Positions 53,683 through 62,512 of a DNA stretch of 64,000 bases are shown here, piece after piece (position 1 is the first letter of the stretch; each line of letters begins with the position of its first letter). The DNA lies in NCBI GenBank assembly GCA_021794205.1, contig JAJYRH010000009.1:1-64000 (forward strand), read 5' to 3'. The DNA is from a bacterium (GTDB lineage: Bacteria > Vulcanimicrobiota > Vulcanimicrobiia > Vulcanimicrobiales > Vulcanimicrobiaceae). A program made the translations under genes and the position numbers. A model generated the notes under the pieces. That model was not told the DNA's origin. It was given only the letters and a program-made list of their open reading frames with translations, and ran no database searches.

Positions 53683-53949
53683 TCATTTTACTGTATTGAA
53701 TTTGTGGTAAAGTCGATTATTGGTTTGACGACGCCCTCGGTTCTGTCGCGCATCATCGCAAAGGCGCGGTCGAGCTGCGAAAACGGGAAGCGGTGCGTCG
53801 TCATCAGCGTCGCGGCGACGATCTTTGCCGCAAAGACGTGAACGAGACGATCGAAGCGAAGGCTTCCGCTCGGGCAGAGCGCGCTCGTAGCCGATATCTT
53901 CGACCGCGCCGACCGCATCATGCCCGAGCGTCAAACCGACCCGTTTCAT
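53683..53949 (-). pseudogene. Remnant of a zinc-dependent alcohol dehydrogenase
   Basis: Two frames hold separate pieces of one ADH. One frame begins MKRVGLTLGHDAVGAVEDIG, like the GHE-region of the N-terminal half. A second frame ends with THRFPFSQLDRAFAMMRDRT and EGVVKPIIDF, the C-terminal end of medium-chain ADHs. The Rossmann core and catalytic zinc ligands between them are missing. The region is only 267 bp instead of about 1 kb, so this is a deleted, frameshifted relic. Its start overlaps the ppsA stop by 4 bp, suggesting it was once the downstream gene of that operon. Confidence 0.7.
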
Positions 53950-56393
53950 GCGCGCTTCGCCCCTTCTTTGGAGATCCGCCGTATCGTCTGCACGAGGCTA
54001 TCGGGATTGACGGAGATCGAATCGATGCCAAGGCGGACGAGATAGGCCGCCAACTCGGGATAATCGGAGGGCGCTTGCCCGCAGATGCCGACATAGCGTC
54101 CGTTGCGTTTGGCGCCAACGACGGTCTGTCGCAGCATCTCCATCACGCCGGGATCGCGTTCGTCGAACTCGGCGGCGAGCAGATCGGAATCGCGATCGAC
54201 ACCCAACACGAGCTGCGTGAGATCGTTCGAACCGATGGAAAAACCGTCGAAACGAGTTGCGAAGGCGTCGATCTGAATGACGTTATTCGGTATTTCGCAC
54301 ATCACGTAGATCCGCAATCCCCGTTCGCCGCGACGGAGCCCGTGCTCCGCCATACGCTTCAGGACCAGGTCGGCTTCATCGGTGCGGCGACAGAACGGAA
54401 TCATGAGAATGACGTTCTCGAAGCCCATCTTGTCGCGCACGCGGCGCATCGCCGCACACTCCAGAGCGAACCCATCGGCGTAGATGGGGTGCGTGTAGCG
54501 CGATGCGCCGCGTAATCCGAGCATGGGATTTGCCTCGGCGGGTTCGAAGGCCGATCCGCCGATGAGTTGCGCGTATTCGTTACTCTTGAAATCCGACATT
54601 CGAACGATCGTCGGTTTGGGATAGACCGCCGCGGCAATCGTAGCGACGCCTTCTGCGAGCTTCGAGATGAAGAATTCGCCCGGCGTCTCGTACGAAGCGG
54701 TCCGCTGCCGAATCAGCTCCGCGGCGGCGGTATCGGTCACGCGTTCGGGATGCGCGAGCGCCATCGGGTGAATGCCGATCTCGTCGGCAACGATGAACTC
54801 GATCCGTGCGAGCCCAACGCCGTCATTGGGAAGCATCGCTCGTGAAAACGCTTTGTCTGGATCCGCGAGCGTCAGCATGACGGCGGTGGAAGGTTTCGCG
54901 AGCGTTCCGATATCGATCCGCTCTACCTCGAAGGGAAGCCGCCCCGCGTAGACCGCTCCCTCGGTGCCGCTCGCACAGGAGACCGTGACGGTCGAGCCTG
55001 GCTGCAACGTCGAGCTCGCGTTCCCCGTCCCGACGATCGCCGGAATACCGAGTTCGCGGGCGACGATTGCCGCGTGGCACGTGCGCCCGCCCCGATCGGT
55101 CACGATCGCAGCGGCGTCTTTCATCACCGGTTCCCAATCGGGGGTCGTCGTTTGCGAAACCAAGACCTCGCCGGGGCGAAAGGCAGCAAGATCCGCGCGC
55201 GACGTCACGATGCGTATCGGACCGACGGCGACGCCGCTGCCGACCGCGCGCCCGCTCGCCAATGGCGTGCCCGCACCGTGGATGTGATACTCGTCGATGT
55301 GCTGCACGTCGCGCTGCGATGCGACGGTCTCGGGACGAGCCTGCACGAGATAGATGCGACCGTCGATGCCGTCCTTTGCCCACTCGATATCCATCGGCGT
55401 CGGGTGCCCCGCCAATGCGCTGTAGTGGCGCTCGACGATCGCGCACTGCTCGGCGATCGTCAACACTTCGTCATCGGTAATGCAATAGCGTCCGCGCGCG
55501 GCGCTCGGGCTCTCCAGGTCGATCGTCGTCCCGCGGAGTTGATCCCCGGGCGCATAAACGAGCATCCGCGCTTTCTCTCCGAGCCGATGGCGCAGCACTC
55601 GGCGAAATCCCTTCTCCAGCGTCGCTTTGAAGACGTAAAATTCATCGGGGTCGACCGCGCCCGAAACGATATTTTCACCGAGCCCGTAGGAGCCGGTGAC
55701 GAACGTTACGCCGCGAAAGCCGCTTTCAGTATCGAGCGTAAAAGCGACGCCGCTCGCCGCCCGATCGGAACGCACCATCTTCACGACCCCGACCGAGAGC
55801 GCGATGCGAAAATGATCGAAACCGCCATCGATGCGATAGTGAATCGCTCGCTCTAGGAAAAGGCTCGCAAGAGCCTGCCGGTACGCCTCAAGCAGCATTT
55901 CCTCGCCGGCGACGTTGACGAAGCTCTCGTGCTGCCCGGCGAAGCTCGCGTTCGGAAGGTCCTCCGCCGTTGCCGAGGAGCGCACCGCAACGGTCATCGC
56001 GTCGCCGTACCGAGCGCGCAGCGCGCGGTACGCCGTCAGTATCTCTTCGCGGAGATCGTCGGGAATTTCGGCGTGGGCGACCGCACGGTGCGCCCGATGC
56101 GCGCGCTTGGTGAACTCCTCGGGCTTCGCCCAGTCGAGCCCATCGAGCGTTTCGTGGAGAAGGGGCAACAATGCATTGCGTTCGACGACGTACCGATAGG
56201 CATCGGCCGTCACGGCAAAGCCATTGGGAACGAGAATGCCCTTGGGGGTCAGGTGCGCGTACATCTCGCCGAGCGAGGCATTTTTGCCACCGACGATCGC
56301 GACATCCGCGTTGCCGATTGCGGAGAACGGGCGAATAAAGCGCGACGCGACGAGACGGTCCTCGCCCAGGCTCGGTTCGGTAATGCTCTGCAT
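53946..56393 (-). CDS. ppsA: Phosphoenolpyruvate synthase
   Basis: This 815-residue enzyme makes PEP from pyruvate and ATP, feeding gluconeogenesis. The N-terminal ATP-grasp domain starts with AIVGGKNASLGEMYAHL. The phosphohistidine domain has GGRTCHAAIVARELGIPAIVG (His in TCH). The C-terminal TIM barrel has the PEP-binding region GSNDLTQLVLGVDRDS and the catalytic Cys in GICGQAPSDYPELAAYL. All three domains are complete. It fits acetate and fatty-acid catabolism seen elsewhere in the window. Confidence 0.94.
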   Translation of the reverse strand: MQSITEPSLGEDRLVASRFIRPFSAIGNADVAIVGGKNASLGEMYAHLTPKGILVPNGFAVTADAYRYVVERNALLPLLHETLDGLDWAKPEEFTKRAHRAHRAVAHAEIPDDLREEILTAYRALRARYGDAMTVAVRSSATAEDLPNASFAGQHESFVNVAGEEMLLEAYRQALASLFLERAIHYRIDGGFDHFRIALSVGVVKMVRSDRAASGVAFTLDTESGFRGVTFVTGSYGLGENIVSGAVDPDEFYVFKATLEKGFRRVLRHRLGEKARMLVYAPGDQLRGTTIDLESPSAARGRYCITDDEVLTIAEQCAIVERHYSALAGHPTPMDIEWAKDGIDGRIYLVQARPETVASQRDVQHIDEYHIHGAGTPLASGRAVGSGVAVGPIRIVTSRADLAAFRPGEVLVSQTTTPDWEPVMKDAAAIVTDRGGRTCHAAIVARELGIPAIVGTGNASSTLQPGSTVTVSCASGTEGAVYAGRLPFEVERIDIGTLAKPSTAVMLTLADPDKAFSRAMLPNDGVGLARIEFIVADEIGIHPMALAHPERVTDTAAAELIRQRTASYETPGEFFISKLAEGVATIAAAVYPKPTIVRMSDFKSNEYAQLIGGSAFEPAEANPMLGLRGASRYTHPIYADGFALECAAMRRVRDKMGFENVILMIPFCRRTDEADLVLKRMAEHGLRRGERGLRIYVMCEIPNNVIQIDAFATRFDGFSIGSNDLTQLVLGVDRDSDLLAAEFDERDPGVMEMLRQTVVGAKRNGRYVGICGQAPSDYPELAAYLVRLGIDSISVNPDSLVQTIRRISKEGAKRA

Positions 56394-56492
56394 GGTGTTT
56401 TCACTCTAACGCCGGTCGGCGCACCTTTGGAGAACGAGCGTTCACGCGGCGTTCCTCGCGCTCCCAGGTTTGAGCGTCATGCTATCGGTGCC

Positions 56493-57191
56493 ATGGAGAA
56501 TTTGGGTTATACCGACCGTGCCGACGCCGGGCGCCGCCTGGCCGCGCTGCTCCGTGCCTACGCGCGAGAAAGCGAGGCGGTCGTTCTCGCGCTTCCTCGA
56601 GGCGGCGTCCCGATCGCGTACGAAATCGCTACTCGGCTCCAGCTGCCGCTCGATATTCTTGCGGTGCGAAAACTCGGTTTGCCCGGGCACGAAGAGCTGG
56701 CGATGGGTGCGATCGCCGCCGACGGGCGCCTCGTTCTCGACGATGCGTTGATCGCCGCGGCGCACGTCACGCAGCCGCAGATTGCGGCCGCGATCGCACG
56801 GGAAGGCACGGAACTTCAACGGCGCAGTCGACTCTATCGCGATGGCCGAACGGAACGATCGCTCGAAGGGAAGATCGTTCTTGTGGTCGACGACGGGCTG
56901 GCGACCGGAGCGACGATGGGCGTAGCGATTCAGGCGGTGCGCGCGCACGCTCCCGGGAGCGTCGTCGTAGCGGTGCCGGTCGGTTCGCGCGAGGCGTGCG
57001 ATGCGATCGAAAGCCTTGCCGATCGACTTGTTTGCGGGATGACGCCGGAGCCCTTCGGAGCGGTCGGGCAATACTACGGCGATTTTTCGCAGATCGGCGA
57101 CGAGGACGTGCGCCGTCTTCTTGCAAACGCGGCGGATTTTGCGCCGAGATTCCCCGGTCGTGGATATCGTGCCGCTAGACTCGATTCATGA
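56493..57191 (+). CDS. Phosphoribosyltransferase-domain protein
   Basis: A 232-residue type I phosphoribosyltransferase-fold protein. The N-terminal VVLALPRGGVPIAYEIATRL and the PRPP-binding loop IVLVVDDGLATGATMGVAI are clear. The specificity hood is not that of any named enzyme. Proteins of this type often occur fused to or beside dienelactone hydrolase genes in stress operons. ATG 56493 is chosen from several upstream in-frame codons because the conserved region begins here. Its stop overlaps the next gene by 4 bp. The substrate is unknown. Confidence 0.85.
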   Translation: MENLGYTDRADAGRRLAALLRAYARESEAVVLALPRGGVPIAYEIATRLQLPLDILAVRKLGLPGHEELAMGAIAADGRLVLDDALIAAAHVTQPQIAAAIAREGTELQRRSRLYRDGRTERSLEGKIVLVVDDGLATGATMGVAIQAVRAHAPGSVVVAVPVGSREACDAIESLADRLVCGMTPEPFGAVGQYYGDFSQIGDEDVRRLLANAADFAPRFPGRGYRAARLDS

Positions 57192-57655
57192 TGAATCCTC
57201 GTACGTTGAAAAACCTTGCAGTCGCGGCCGTGCTCGCGCTCGGCGCGCTTGCCGTAAGCTCCCCCACTCCTACCCCCGCCCCCACCATGATGCCGATGTC
57301 GGGCATGAACATGGGTATGGGTTCGAAAATGAATATGGGCTCGGGAATGACTGGCATGAGAGGAATGATGGGGACGGCGAAAACGCCGGCGGAGCGCGCG
57401 ATGGTCCAGGCGATGATGACCGGGATGAACGGTTCCTCCACGATGGGCTCCGCCCCGATGGCGTGGTCGGGAAACCCCGACCTCGATTACGTTACGGTAG
57501 CGCTCCACCACGCAAGGGTGGCGCTCGCCCTTGCGAAGGTCGAGCTCACCTACGGGAAAGATGCTGCGGTTCGAACGCTCGCCGAATCGACGATCGACGC
57601 GCAGAACGCCGAGATCGCAAAGCTCCAAGCGCTCCTCGCGACCATCCACCGCTAA
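57188..57655 (+). CDS. Secreted Met-rich DUF305-like protein
   Basis: A 155-residue protein with a signal peptide (VAAVLALGALAVSS). Residues 33-88 are extremely Met/Gly-rich (MMPMSGMNMGMGSKMNMGSG). The C-terminal helical part (DLDYVTVALHHARVALALAK, then VELTYGKD and AQNAEIAKLQALLATIHR) matches DUF305. The usual metal-site MIPHH reads VALHH. Met-rich segments bind Cu(I) in other proteins, so copper binding is inferred. It is coupled to the phosphoribosyltransferase gene by a 4-bp overlap and followed by a terminator. Confidence 0.75.
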   Translation: MMNPRTLKNLAVAAVLALGALAVSSPTPTPAPTMMPMSGMNMGMGSKMNMGSGMTGMRGMMGTAKTPAERAMVQAMMTGMNGSSTMGSAPMAWSGNPDLDYVTVALHHARVALALAKVELTYGKDAAVRTLAESTIDAQNAEIAKLQALLATIHR

Positions 57656-57683
57656 ATCGCGCGCATTGACGCGCGAACGGAAT

Positions 57684-57714
57684 GCCCACCGATACGATTG
57701 CTCGGTGGGCTTTT
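57684..57714 (+). terminator. Intrinsic terminator
   Basis: GCCCACCGA and TCGGTGGGC form a 9-bp stem with a 9-nt loop followed by TTTT. It lies 29 bp after the DUF305-like stop and 2 bp from the convergent dppA stop. Confidence 0.85.
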
Positions 57715-57715
57715 C

Positions 57716-58549
57716 TCATGCGCGGTCGGTGGCCGCACGCCCGATGCGCATCGCGGCGATCAGGGCTTGGAAGGCGAGGGTATAGCGCGGCGCCTGAAAG
57801 CGCAGCGAGCGCCCGCCTGGGCGCGTGAATCCCGGGATCAAGGCCATATAATCGGCGCACCCGACGCTCGCCGCTTCGATCTCCAGCGTTACCGAACCCT
57901 CGAAACGAAACGGACGCGCCTCTGCACGGGACAACACCGCTTCGCGCGCGGTCTCGGCGATCAGCTCGAGCGCGGCTCCCGGAGTCAAGGAATCCGCCGA
58001 ATAGTAATCGATCGACCGCTTCACCTGCGCGCAACGCGCCCACGGAAGGTGCTTGCGCGTCGAGGTGCAGAGTGCTTCATCTCCCGATACCATCAGCAAG
58101 GGTACTCCAAATTCACCGAGATACGCTGCGTTGAGGAGCGTTTCATCGCATTCCGTACCGTCGATGCGAACGCCGTAGAGCACGTTGGGCGAATAGGTAT
58201 GTGCGAGCACCGCGCGCTCGGCGCCGATTCCCGCATGGTACCCGGTAAAAAACGCACCGTCGAAGCCTTCGTCGCCGCCCTGCACCATCGAGAGCGCCTT
58301 CCGATAGCCGGAGAGCACGCGAATATCTTCGGGTAGTTCGTCGAATAAAAGATTGTGCATGCGCGAATGTGCGTCGTTGACCAACACCTCGCATGGCTCG
58401 CCGGCGCGCGCTCCGTCGATCGCGGCGCGCACCTCGCGCGACATGAGCCGACGGTAGATCGGATATTCGCTCGCGTTGTTCGGGTCGCATTGCTCCCACG
58501 AACAGACCCCCGCGGTGCCCTCCATGTCGCACGATATATAGAGTTTCAT
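57716..58549 (-). CDS. dppA: D-aminopeptidase, M55 family
   Basis: A 277-residue zinc peptidase like Bacillus DppA, which releases N-terminal D-amino acids. The N-terminal KLYISCDMEGTAGVCSW carries the first metal ligands (Asp, Glu). Further ligands lie in VNDAHSRMHNLLFDEL and in FFTGYHAGIG. The start is ATG 58549; longer frames run into the divergent cytochrome gene. It could recycle peptidoglycan-derived D-peptides. It is convergent with the DUF305-like gene. Confidence 0.9.
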   Translation of the reverse strand: MKLYISCDMEGTAGVCSWEQCDPNNASEYPIYRRLMSREVRAAIDGARAGEPCEVLVNDAHSRMHNLLFDELPEDIRVLSGYRKALSMVQGGDEGFDGAFFTGYHAGIGAERAVLAHTYSPNVLYGVRIDGTECDETLLNAAYLGEFGVPLLMVSGDEALCTSTRKHLPWARCAQVKRSIDYYSADSLTPGAALELIAETAREAVLSRAEARPFRFEGSVTLEIEAASVGCADYMALIPGFTRPGGRSLRFQAPRYTLAFQALIAAMRIGRAATDRA

Positions 58550-58625
58550 CGTCGGTGCGTTCGCGCAGGCGCGCCGGGGCGGCCTGCAGAGGCGATGCCG
58601 CAATCGCACGGGAATCCCCCAGCCC

Positions 58626-60275
58626 ATGACGAGATCGATAGCGCGGAGTTCCGCGAGGACCTCCTTTTTTGCGGCGCTCCTGTTTCTTGCAAGCGCGTGT
58701 TTGCTACCACTTCGGGCCTCCGCCGTTCCCCTCTTCGCCAACGGCCAAGGCGGAGCGAATTGCGCGCTCTGCCACACGGTGGTGCCGCAGCTGAACCGAT
58801 ACGGGCGCTACGTCCTTATGACAAACTTTTCGCGGGGCCTCAATCGGCATTTGCAGATGATGCAGAATCGCTCGTTGCCGATCGCCCTCGAAGCGACCGC
58901 CAACGCATCGTACCCCGCACCGACGGGGCTTCCCGCGCTTTCGAGTTCGCTCGTACAGTGGATCTCGGCGGGCTTCCTCGGAAAAGAACTCTCCTACTTT
59001 GCCACCGTTCCGATGGTGAGCGGGGGCTTCCCCGCGACCTCGGTCGATCAACTCTGGGTCGCCGATAACGCGTTCGATCGCGGAAACGGAAGCCTGCAAA
59101 TCGGGCGTTTCGCGACGCCGGTCTTCGCTCCGTGGATATCGCAGTCGCTCTCGCTCAGCGGCTACGGCATCGCGAGCATGCAGGTCGGTTCGAACGCGGC
59201 GACGCTCGCCGATAACCGCTGGGGAGCCTCCTATACGCAGGTGGGCGCGAACGGGTTGATCGGGAACGTCGCCTATCTCGCCGGAAACGCTCCGCTCGAA
59301 AACGCATTTTCGACGGCCGGCGAGGGGACGGCATGGAGCGCGTCGCTGCAATTTCTCTCTCCCGAAAAACATTGGTCGGGCGGCATCGCAACGCTCTTCG
59401 GTTCGAATCCCCAAACCGACGGCACGATCGATCGGTACTCGCGTGAGGCGGCGCTCGCATCGTACGATATCGGACGTTTCGATCTCCTCGCAATCGGAAC
59501 GATCGGGCACGATACGCGGCCGTTGCCGCTTGCGAACGCCAGCAGTACCAGCAAAGCCTATTCGCTCGAAACGGTCTACGCCGCGCGCGCGTGGCTCCAT
59601 CTCGATACGCGCTACGAACGCATCAACGACGGCCTCGGAAACGTCACCGCAAACTACATTTTCGACGTCGCGCTCGATCTGCGGCCGAATCTCGTACTTA
59701 CCGTCGAAGACCTCGCTCGCCCCGGTGCGACACCGGTCACGCAATATCAACTACTCTGGGCCGGCCCGTGGTTCCGCAATCGCATGCCACCCGGAACGAT
59801 GCAGCCGGCGCCCTCGCTACAGGGGCTCTCCGCCGCGCGCGCGCGAGCGATCGAAAATGGACGCTCGATTTTCTATACCGGAAAAGACCTCGCCGGCGTG
59901 CGCATTCACGGCCCCGATCCCTTGCGCATCTACCAGAGTTGCGCGGTCTGCCACCAACCCACCGGTGTCGGCGGCGTTCGTCTTCCCGACGGCGCGATCA
60001 GCGCGCAACTCGGCCCGCACGCCCATATGCGCGACAACATGGGAGTATCGAGCGAAGCCAATGCGATGGCCGGCATGCCCGGAATGGCGGGAATGCCCGG
60101 CATGAGCGCTCCGGCGAAACGCTGGAGCATCGCCGATTTCGAACGCGCGATCTCGCACGGCGTCGATAACACCGGCATGAAGTTGAGCCCGGTGATGCCG
60201 CGCTGGCAGATGTCGAAACGCGACCTCCACGATATCGCGCTCTACGTTCTCACGCAGCTCCACCCTCACGGTTGA
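58626..60275 (+). CDS. Outer-membrane porin-cytochrome fusion
   Basis: A 549-residue exported protein. After a signal peptide (cleavage near residue 33) there is a c-type heme site CALCH (residues 46-50). Residues ~95-380 look like a beta barrel: repeated amphipathic strands with Gly/Tyr/Trp (for example YTQVGANGLIGNVAYLAG). The C-terminal domain (~400-549) is a second monoheme cytochrome with CAVCH and a likely axial Met in PVMPRW. It also holds a Met-rich AMAGMPGMAGMPGMS loop. Cyc2-type iron oxidases are N-terminal cytochromes fused to a porin; this one has a heme at each end. A role in electron transfer across the outer membrane is inferred. Confidence 0.7.
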   Translation: MTRSIARSSARTSFFAALLFLASACLLPLRASAVPLFANGQGGANCALCHTVVPQLNRYGRYVLMTNFSRGLNRHLQMMQNRSLPIALEATANASYPAPTGLPALSSSLVQWISAGFLGKELSYFATVPMVSGGFPATSVDQLWVADNAFDRGNGSLQIGRFATPVFAPWISQSLSLSGYGIASMQVGSNAATLADNRWGASYTQVGANGLIGNVAYLAGNAPLENAFSTAGEGTAWSASLQFLSPEKHWSGGIATLFGSNPQTDGTIDRYSREAALASYDIGRFDLLAIGTIGHDTRPLPLANASSTSKAYSLETVYAARAWLHLDTRYERINDGLGNVTANYIFDVALDLRPNLVLTVEDLARPGATPVTQYQLLWAGPWFRNRMPPGTMQPAPSLQGLSAARARAIENGRSIFYTGKDLAGVRIHGPDPLRIYQSCAVCHQPTGVGGVRLPDGAISAQLGPHAHMRDNMGVSSEANAMAGMPGMAGMPGMSAPAKRWSIADFERAISHGVDNTGMKLSPVMPRWQMSKRDLHDIALYVLTQLHPHG

Positions 60276-61210
60276 GGGCTCGCCGGAGGCACGAACCCGG
60301 GCCCGACGGTCGGCGGCTGCCACCCGTTCGCGCGCCCGGGAACCAACACGAAGCGTACTTTTCGGCGGATCGTCGCGAAGCGTAAGTCTCCGGCGAAGTG
60401 CGCGACGAGTCGTTCGAAATCGCCGATCGTTTCGATCGATACACCGTCGACCGCCGTCACCACGTCGAGGGGACGGAAGCCTTGCGCGGCGGCCCATCCG
60501 CCGCTTCCGACATCGATAATCACGATCCCGCGAACCGCACGCATCGCCGAACTTGCGTGAACGAGATAGAGAAATCGTGGCGTGATTTGCATCGCGTTCA
60601 TGCCGTACGTCGGCAAGGCGACGATATGCGCGCGCATGTAGCGTGCGAGTTCGACCGGCGGCCTCGCCGCGGCGCTCGGTGCGGGAGCGGGCGTATTCGC
60701 CGCGCGGCCGAACGGCGGTGCCGTAAGAACGACGCGGTAGGTGCGCCCCGGACGCCGCAATGTGACGCGCCCAACGGCAACTTTCGCACTGCCGGAATCG
60801 ATGACGAGCCAATAGGTAAAGCCCGCGGGCGCGCAAAGAACGGTGTGGACGCTCCGCTCCGAGCCCGATGCGGTGCGATAGAACGGCCCGCCGCTATGGC
60901 TCTTCAGAAAGCCTGCGAGGTTGTCGCTCGCGGGGAGTAATTCGGCGATATTGACCCAAGCGCCGTATCCGCCGTACGAGATGGGCAAACGCACCGTCGC
61001 GTTCAGCACGGCCCATCCCCCGGGAAGCGGAGCGCAGCCACCGTGATTGCCGCCGTGTTGCAATGCGTCCATCATGACGCGCCGCGCCGCAGCAGAGGCA
61101 TCGGCATCGAGCCCGGCTGCGGTTGCGGGGCCGAGTTGCTGCGCCGCGGCGGAGCCCGCCACGAGCAAGGTGAGTGCCGCAACGAGTGCGGACGAAGCAA
61201 GAGTACGCAT
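60266..61210 (-). CDS. Secreted protein with C-terminal PDZ-like domain
   Basis: A 314-residue protein with a signal peptide ending at AAAQQ. Residues 30-180 form an unassigned domain with a GGNHGGCAP segment. The C-terminal part (about 225-300) resembles a PDZ domain: GWAAAQGFRPLDVVTAVDGV then SIETIGDFERLV. GGGAGG lies 6 nt before ATG 61210. The end overlaps the convergent porin-cytochrome gene by 10 bp. PDZ domains usually bind peptide C-termini; no protease domain is present. Confidence 0.65.
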   Translation of the reverse strand: MRTLASSALVAALTLLVAGSAAAQQLGPATAAGLDADASAAARRVMMDALQHGGNHGGCAPLPGGWAVLNATVRLPISYGGYGAWVNIAELLPASDNLAGFLKSHSGGPFYRTASGSERSVHTVLCAPAGFTYWLVIDSGSAKVAVGRVTLRRPGRTYRVVLTAPPFGRAANTPAPAPSAAARPPVELARYMRAHIVALPTYGMNAMQITPRFLYLVHASSAMRAVRGIVIIDVGSGGWAAAQGFRPLDVVTAVDGVSIETIGDFERLVAHFAGDLRFATIRRKVRFVLVPGRANGWQPPTVGPGFVPPASPQP

Positions 61211-61263
61211 ACAAGCCTCCCACTCCCAATATCGGCGCACCGAACGCCGCGTTTATCGGCCGA

Positions 61264-61686
61264 TTACCGAATCGTTAAATGGAGCCACAATCCGGGCCTA
61301 CCATCGATGAGGTAGCGCCCTGGATGCCTTTTGACAATTTCCCAATCCTTCAACGCATACTTTTCCAGCTGGATCGCCCCGCCGGGGCCGCCGTCGAGGA
61401 GCAGCCAGAACGATGAAGGGACCTCATTGCTGTTACAGGGTTGTCCCTTGGTACCCGTCCCCAATATCGTCGTCACCATCGTGCCGTTCCAAACCTGATG
61501 CGGAGCGATTTCATAGCCGCCGGAATGCGCATTGATGCTCATGCACTCCAATTCGTGAAAGGCAATTCTCTGCGTGGTACTCGTTTCGTTTTTAATCGAG
61601 AGATGGTAGAGCATCGCGGATGCGCGCGCGCTCGCGGCGAGTCCCAAGAGCATCGCGAGCGAGAGAACGCCGAATGTGCGGAACAT
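61264..61686 (-). CDS. Small secreted protein of unknown function
   Basis: A 140-residue protein with a clear signal peptide (LSLAMLLGLAASARASA). The mature part has two Cys (ELECMSI and GQPCNSN) that could form a disulfide, and ends in LWLHLTIR. AGGAGG precedes ATG 61686, with 10 nt spacing. No family is recognised. It lies 53 bp upstream of the PDZ-like gene on the same strand, so the two may be expressed together. Confidence 0.6.
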   Translation of the reverse strand: MFRTFGVLSLAMLLGLAASARASAMLYHLSIKNETSTTQRIAFHELECMSINAHSGGYEIAPHQVWNGTMVTTILGTGTKGQPCNSNEVPSSFWLLLDGGPGGAIQLEKYALKDWEIVKRHPGRYLIDGRPGLWLHLTIR

Positions 61687-61797
61687 CTGTACGGAGCCTC
61701 CTGTCGATTCAATAGCAACCGCGCCCCATCTATATAACGAGGCGACGTTAGTGTGCGGCACGACGACGGGGCGTAGGCTCCCGCCGTCGGCTGCATA

Positions 61798-61875
61798 TGG
61801 TCGGGCTGACTGGATTCGAACCAGCGACCTCTTGACCCCCAGTCAAGCGCGCTAACCAAGCTGCGCTACAGCCCG
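61798..61875 (-). tRNA. tRNA-Pro (anticodon GGG)
   Basis: On the minus strand the 7-bp acceptor stem CGGGCTG/CAGCCCG is perfect. The anticodon arm CTTGA-CTGGGGG-TCAAG gives anticodon GGG. The T arm contains GGTTCGAATCC. The 3' CCA is encoded (61798-61800 on the plus strand read TGG). Confidence 0.96.
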
Positions 61876-61959
61876 AAATTGCCCACCGAAGCGTGCGCTC
61901 CGGCTGGTGGCAATTAAGAGTTTCGGAGGGTTTTTCCTCTCCACACCGGCCCGAACGAG

Positions 61960-61986
61960 AAAAAAGGACCGCCGAAACGGCGGCCC
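61960..61986 (-). terminator. Terminator of hup
   Basis: On the minus strand CCGCCG-ttt-CGGCGG is followed by TTTTTT. It lies about 22 bp after the HU stop. Confidence 0.88.
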
Positions 61987-62007
61987 TTCGAAGCGTACCG
62001 ATCGCGT

Positions 62008-62379
62008 TTAGCGACGGCCTTTTTTCGCCGCTTTCTTCTTTGCGGGAGCGACTTTCTTGGCAGGGGCTTTCTTTGCGGCGACCTTCTTTGCTCCGCCGGA
62101 ACGTCCGCCCGAGACGGCATCCTTCAGGCCCTTACCGGCAACGAACGCCGGAACCTTGCGCGCGGCGATTTTGATTTTCTCGCCGGTCTTGGGGTTGCGT
62201 CCCTCACGCGCCTTACGCGCGCGAACGACGAAGCTGCCGAACGGCGTCAGCGCAACGCGGTCGCCCTTCTGCAGTGCCTTTTCGATGTCGTCGAAAATCA
62301 TGTTCACGATCTCGCCCGCCTGACGCTTCGAGAGCTCCGCGGATGAGGCGACATTTTCGATCAAATCGGCTTTGGTCAA
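62008..62379 (-). CDS. hup: DNA-binding protein HU with Lys/Ala tail
   Basis: A 123-residue HU/IHF-family histone-like protein. The core (1-90) begins MTKADLIENVA and includes the arm motif GRNPKTGEKIKI and the V-P-A-F segment. The C-terminal ~32 residues are KKAPAKKVAPAKKKAAKK-like repeats. Such a tail, resembling histone H1, is found in some bacterial HU forms and adds DNA-compacting affinity. A terminator follows. It is transcribed toward tRNA-Pro. Confidence 0.95.
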   Translation of the reverse strand: MTKADLIENVASSAELSKRQAGEIVNMIFDDIEKALQKGDRVALTPFGSFVVRARKAREGRNPKTGEKIKIAARKVPAFVAGKGLKDAVSGGRSGGAKKVAAKKAPAKKVAPAKKKAAKKGRR

Positions 62380-62512
62380 ACTCGTAATCTCCTATAAGCA
62401 ACGGCGCGCCGGCAGCATCAAATGTGGGTTTCGAATGGCGCCGCTCGATGCCGTTCTATACGCACGTTATCGGGCGCATCCTCTCGGTTTTCTCCTGAAA
62501 AACCTCGATTTT

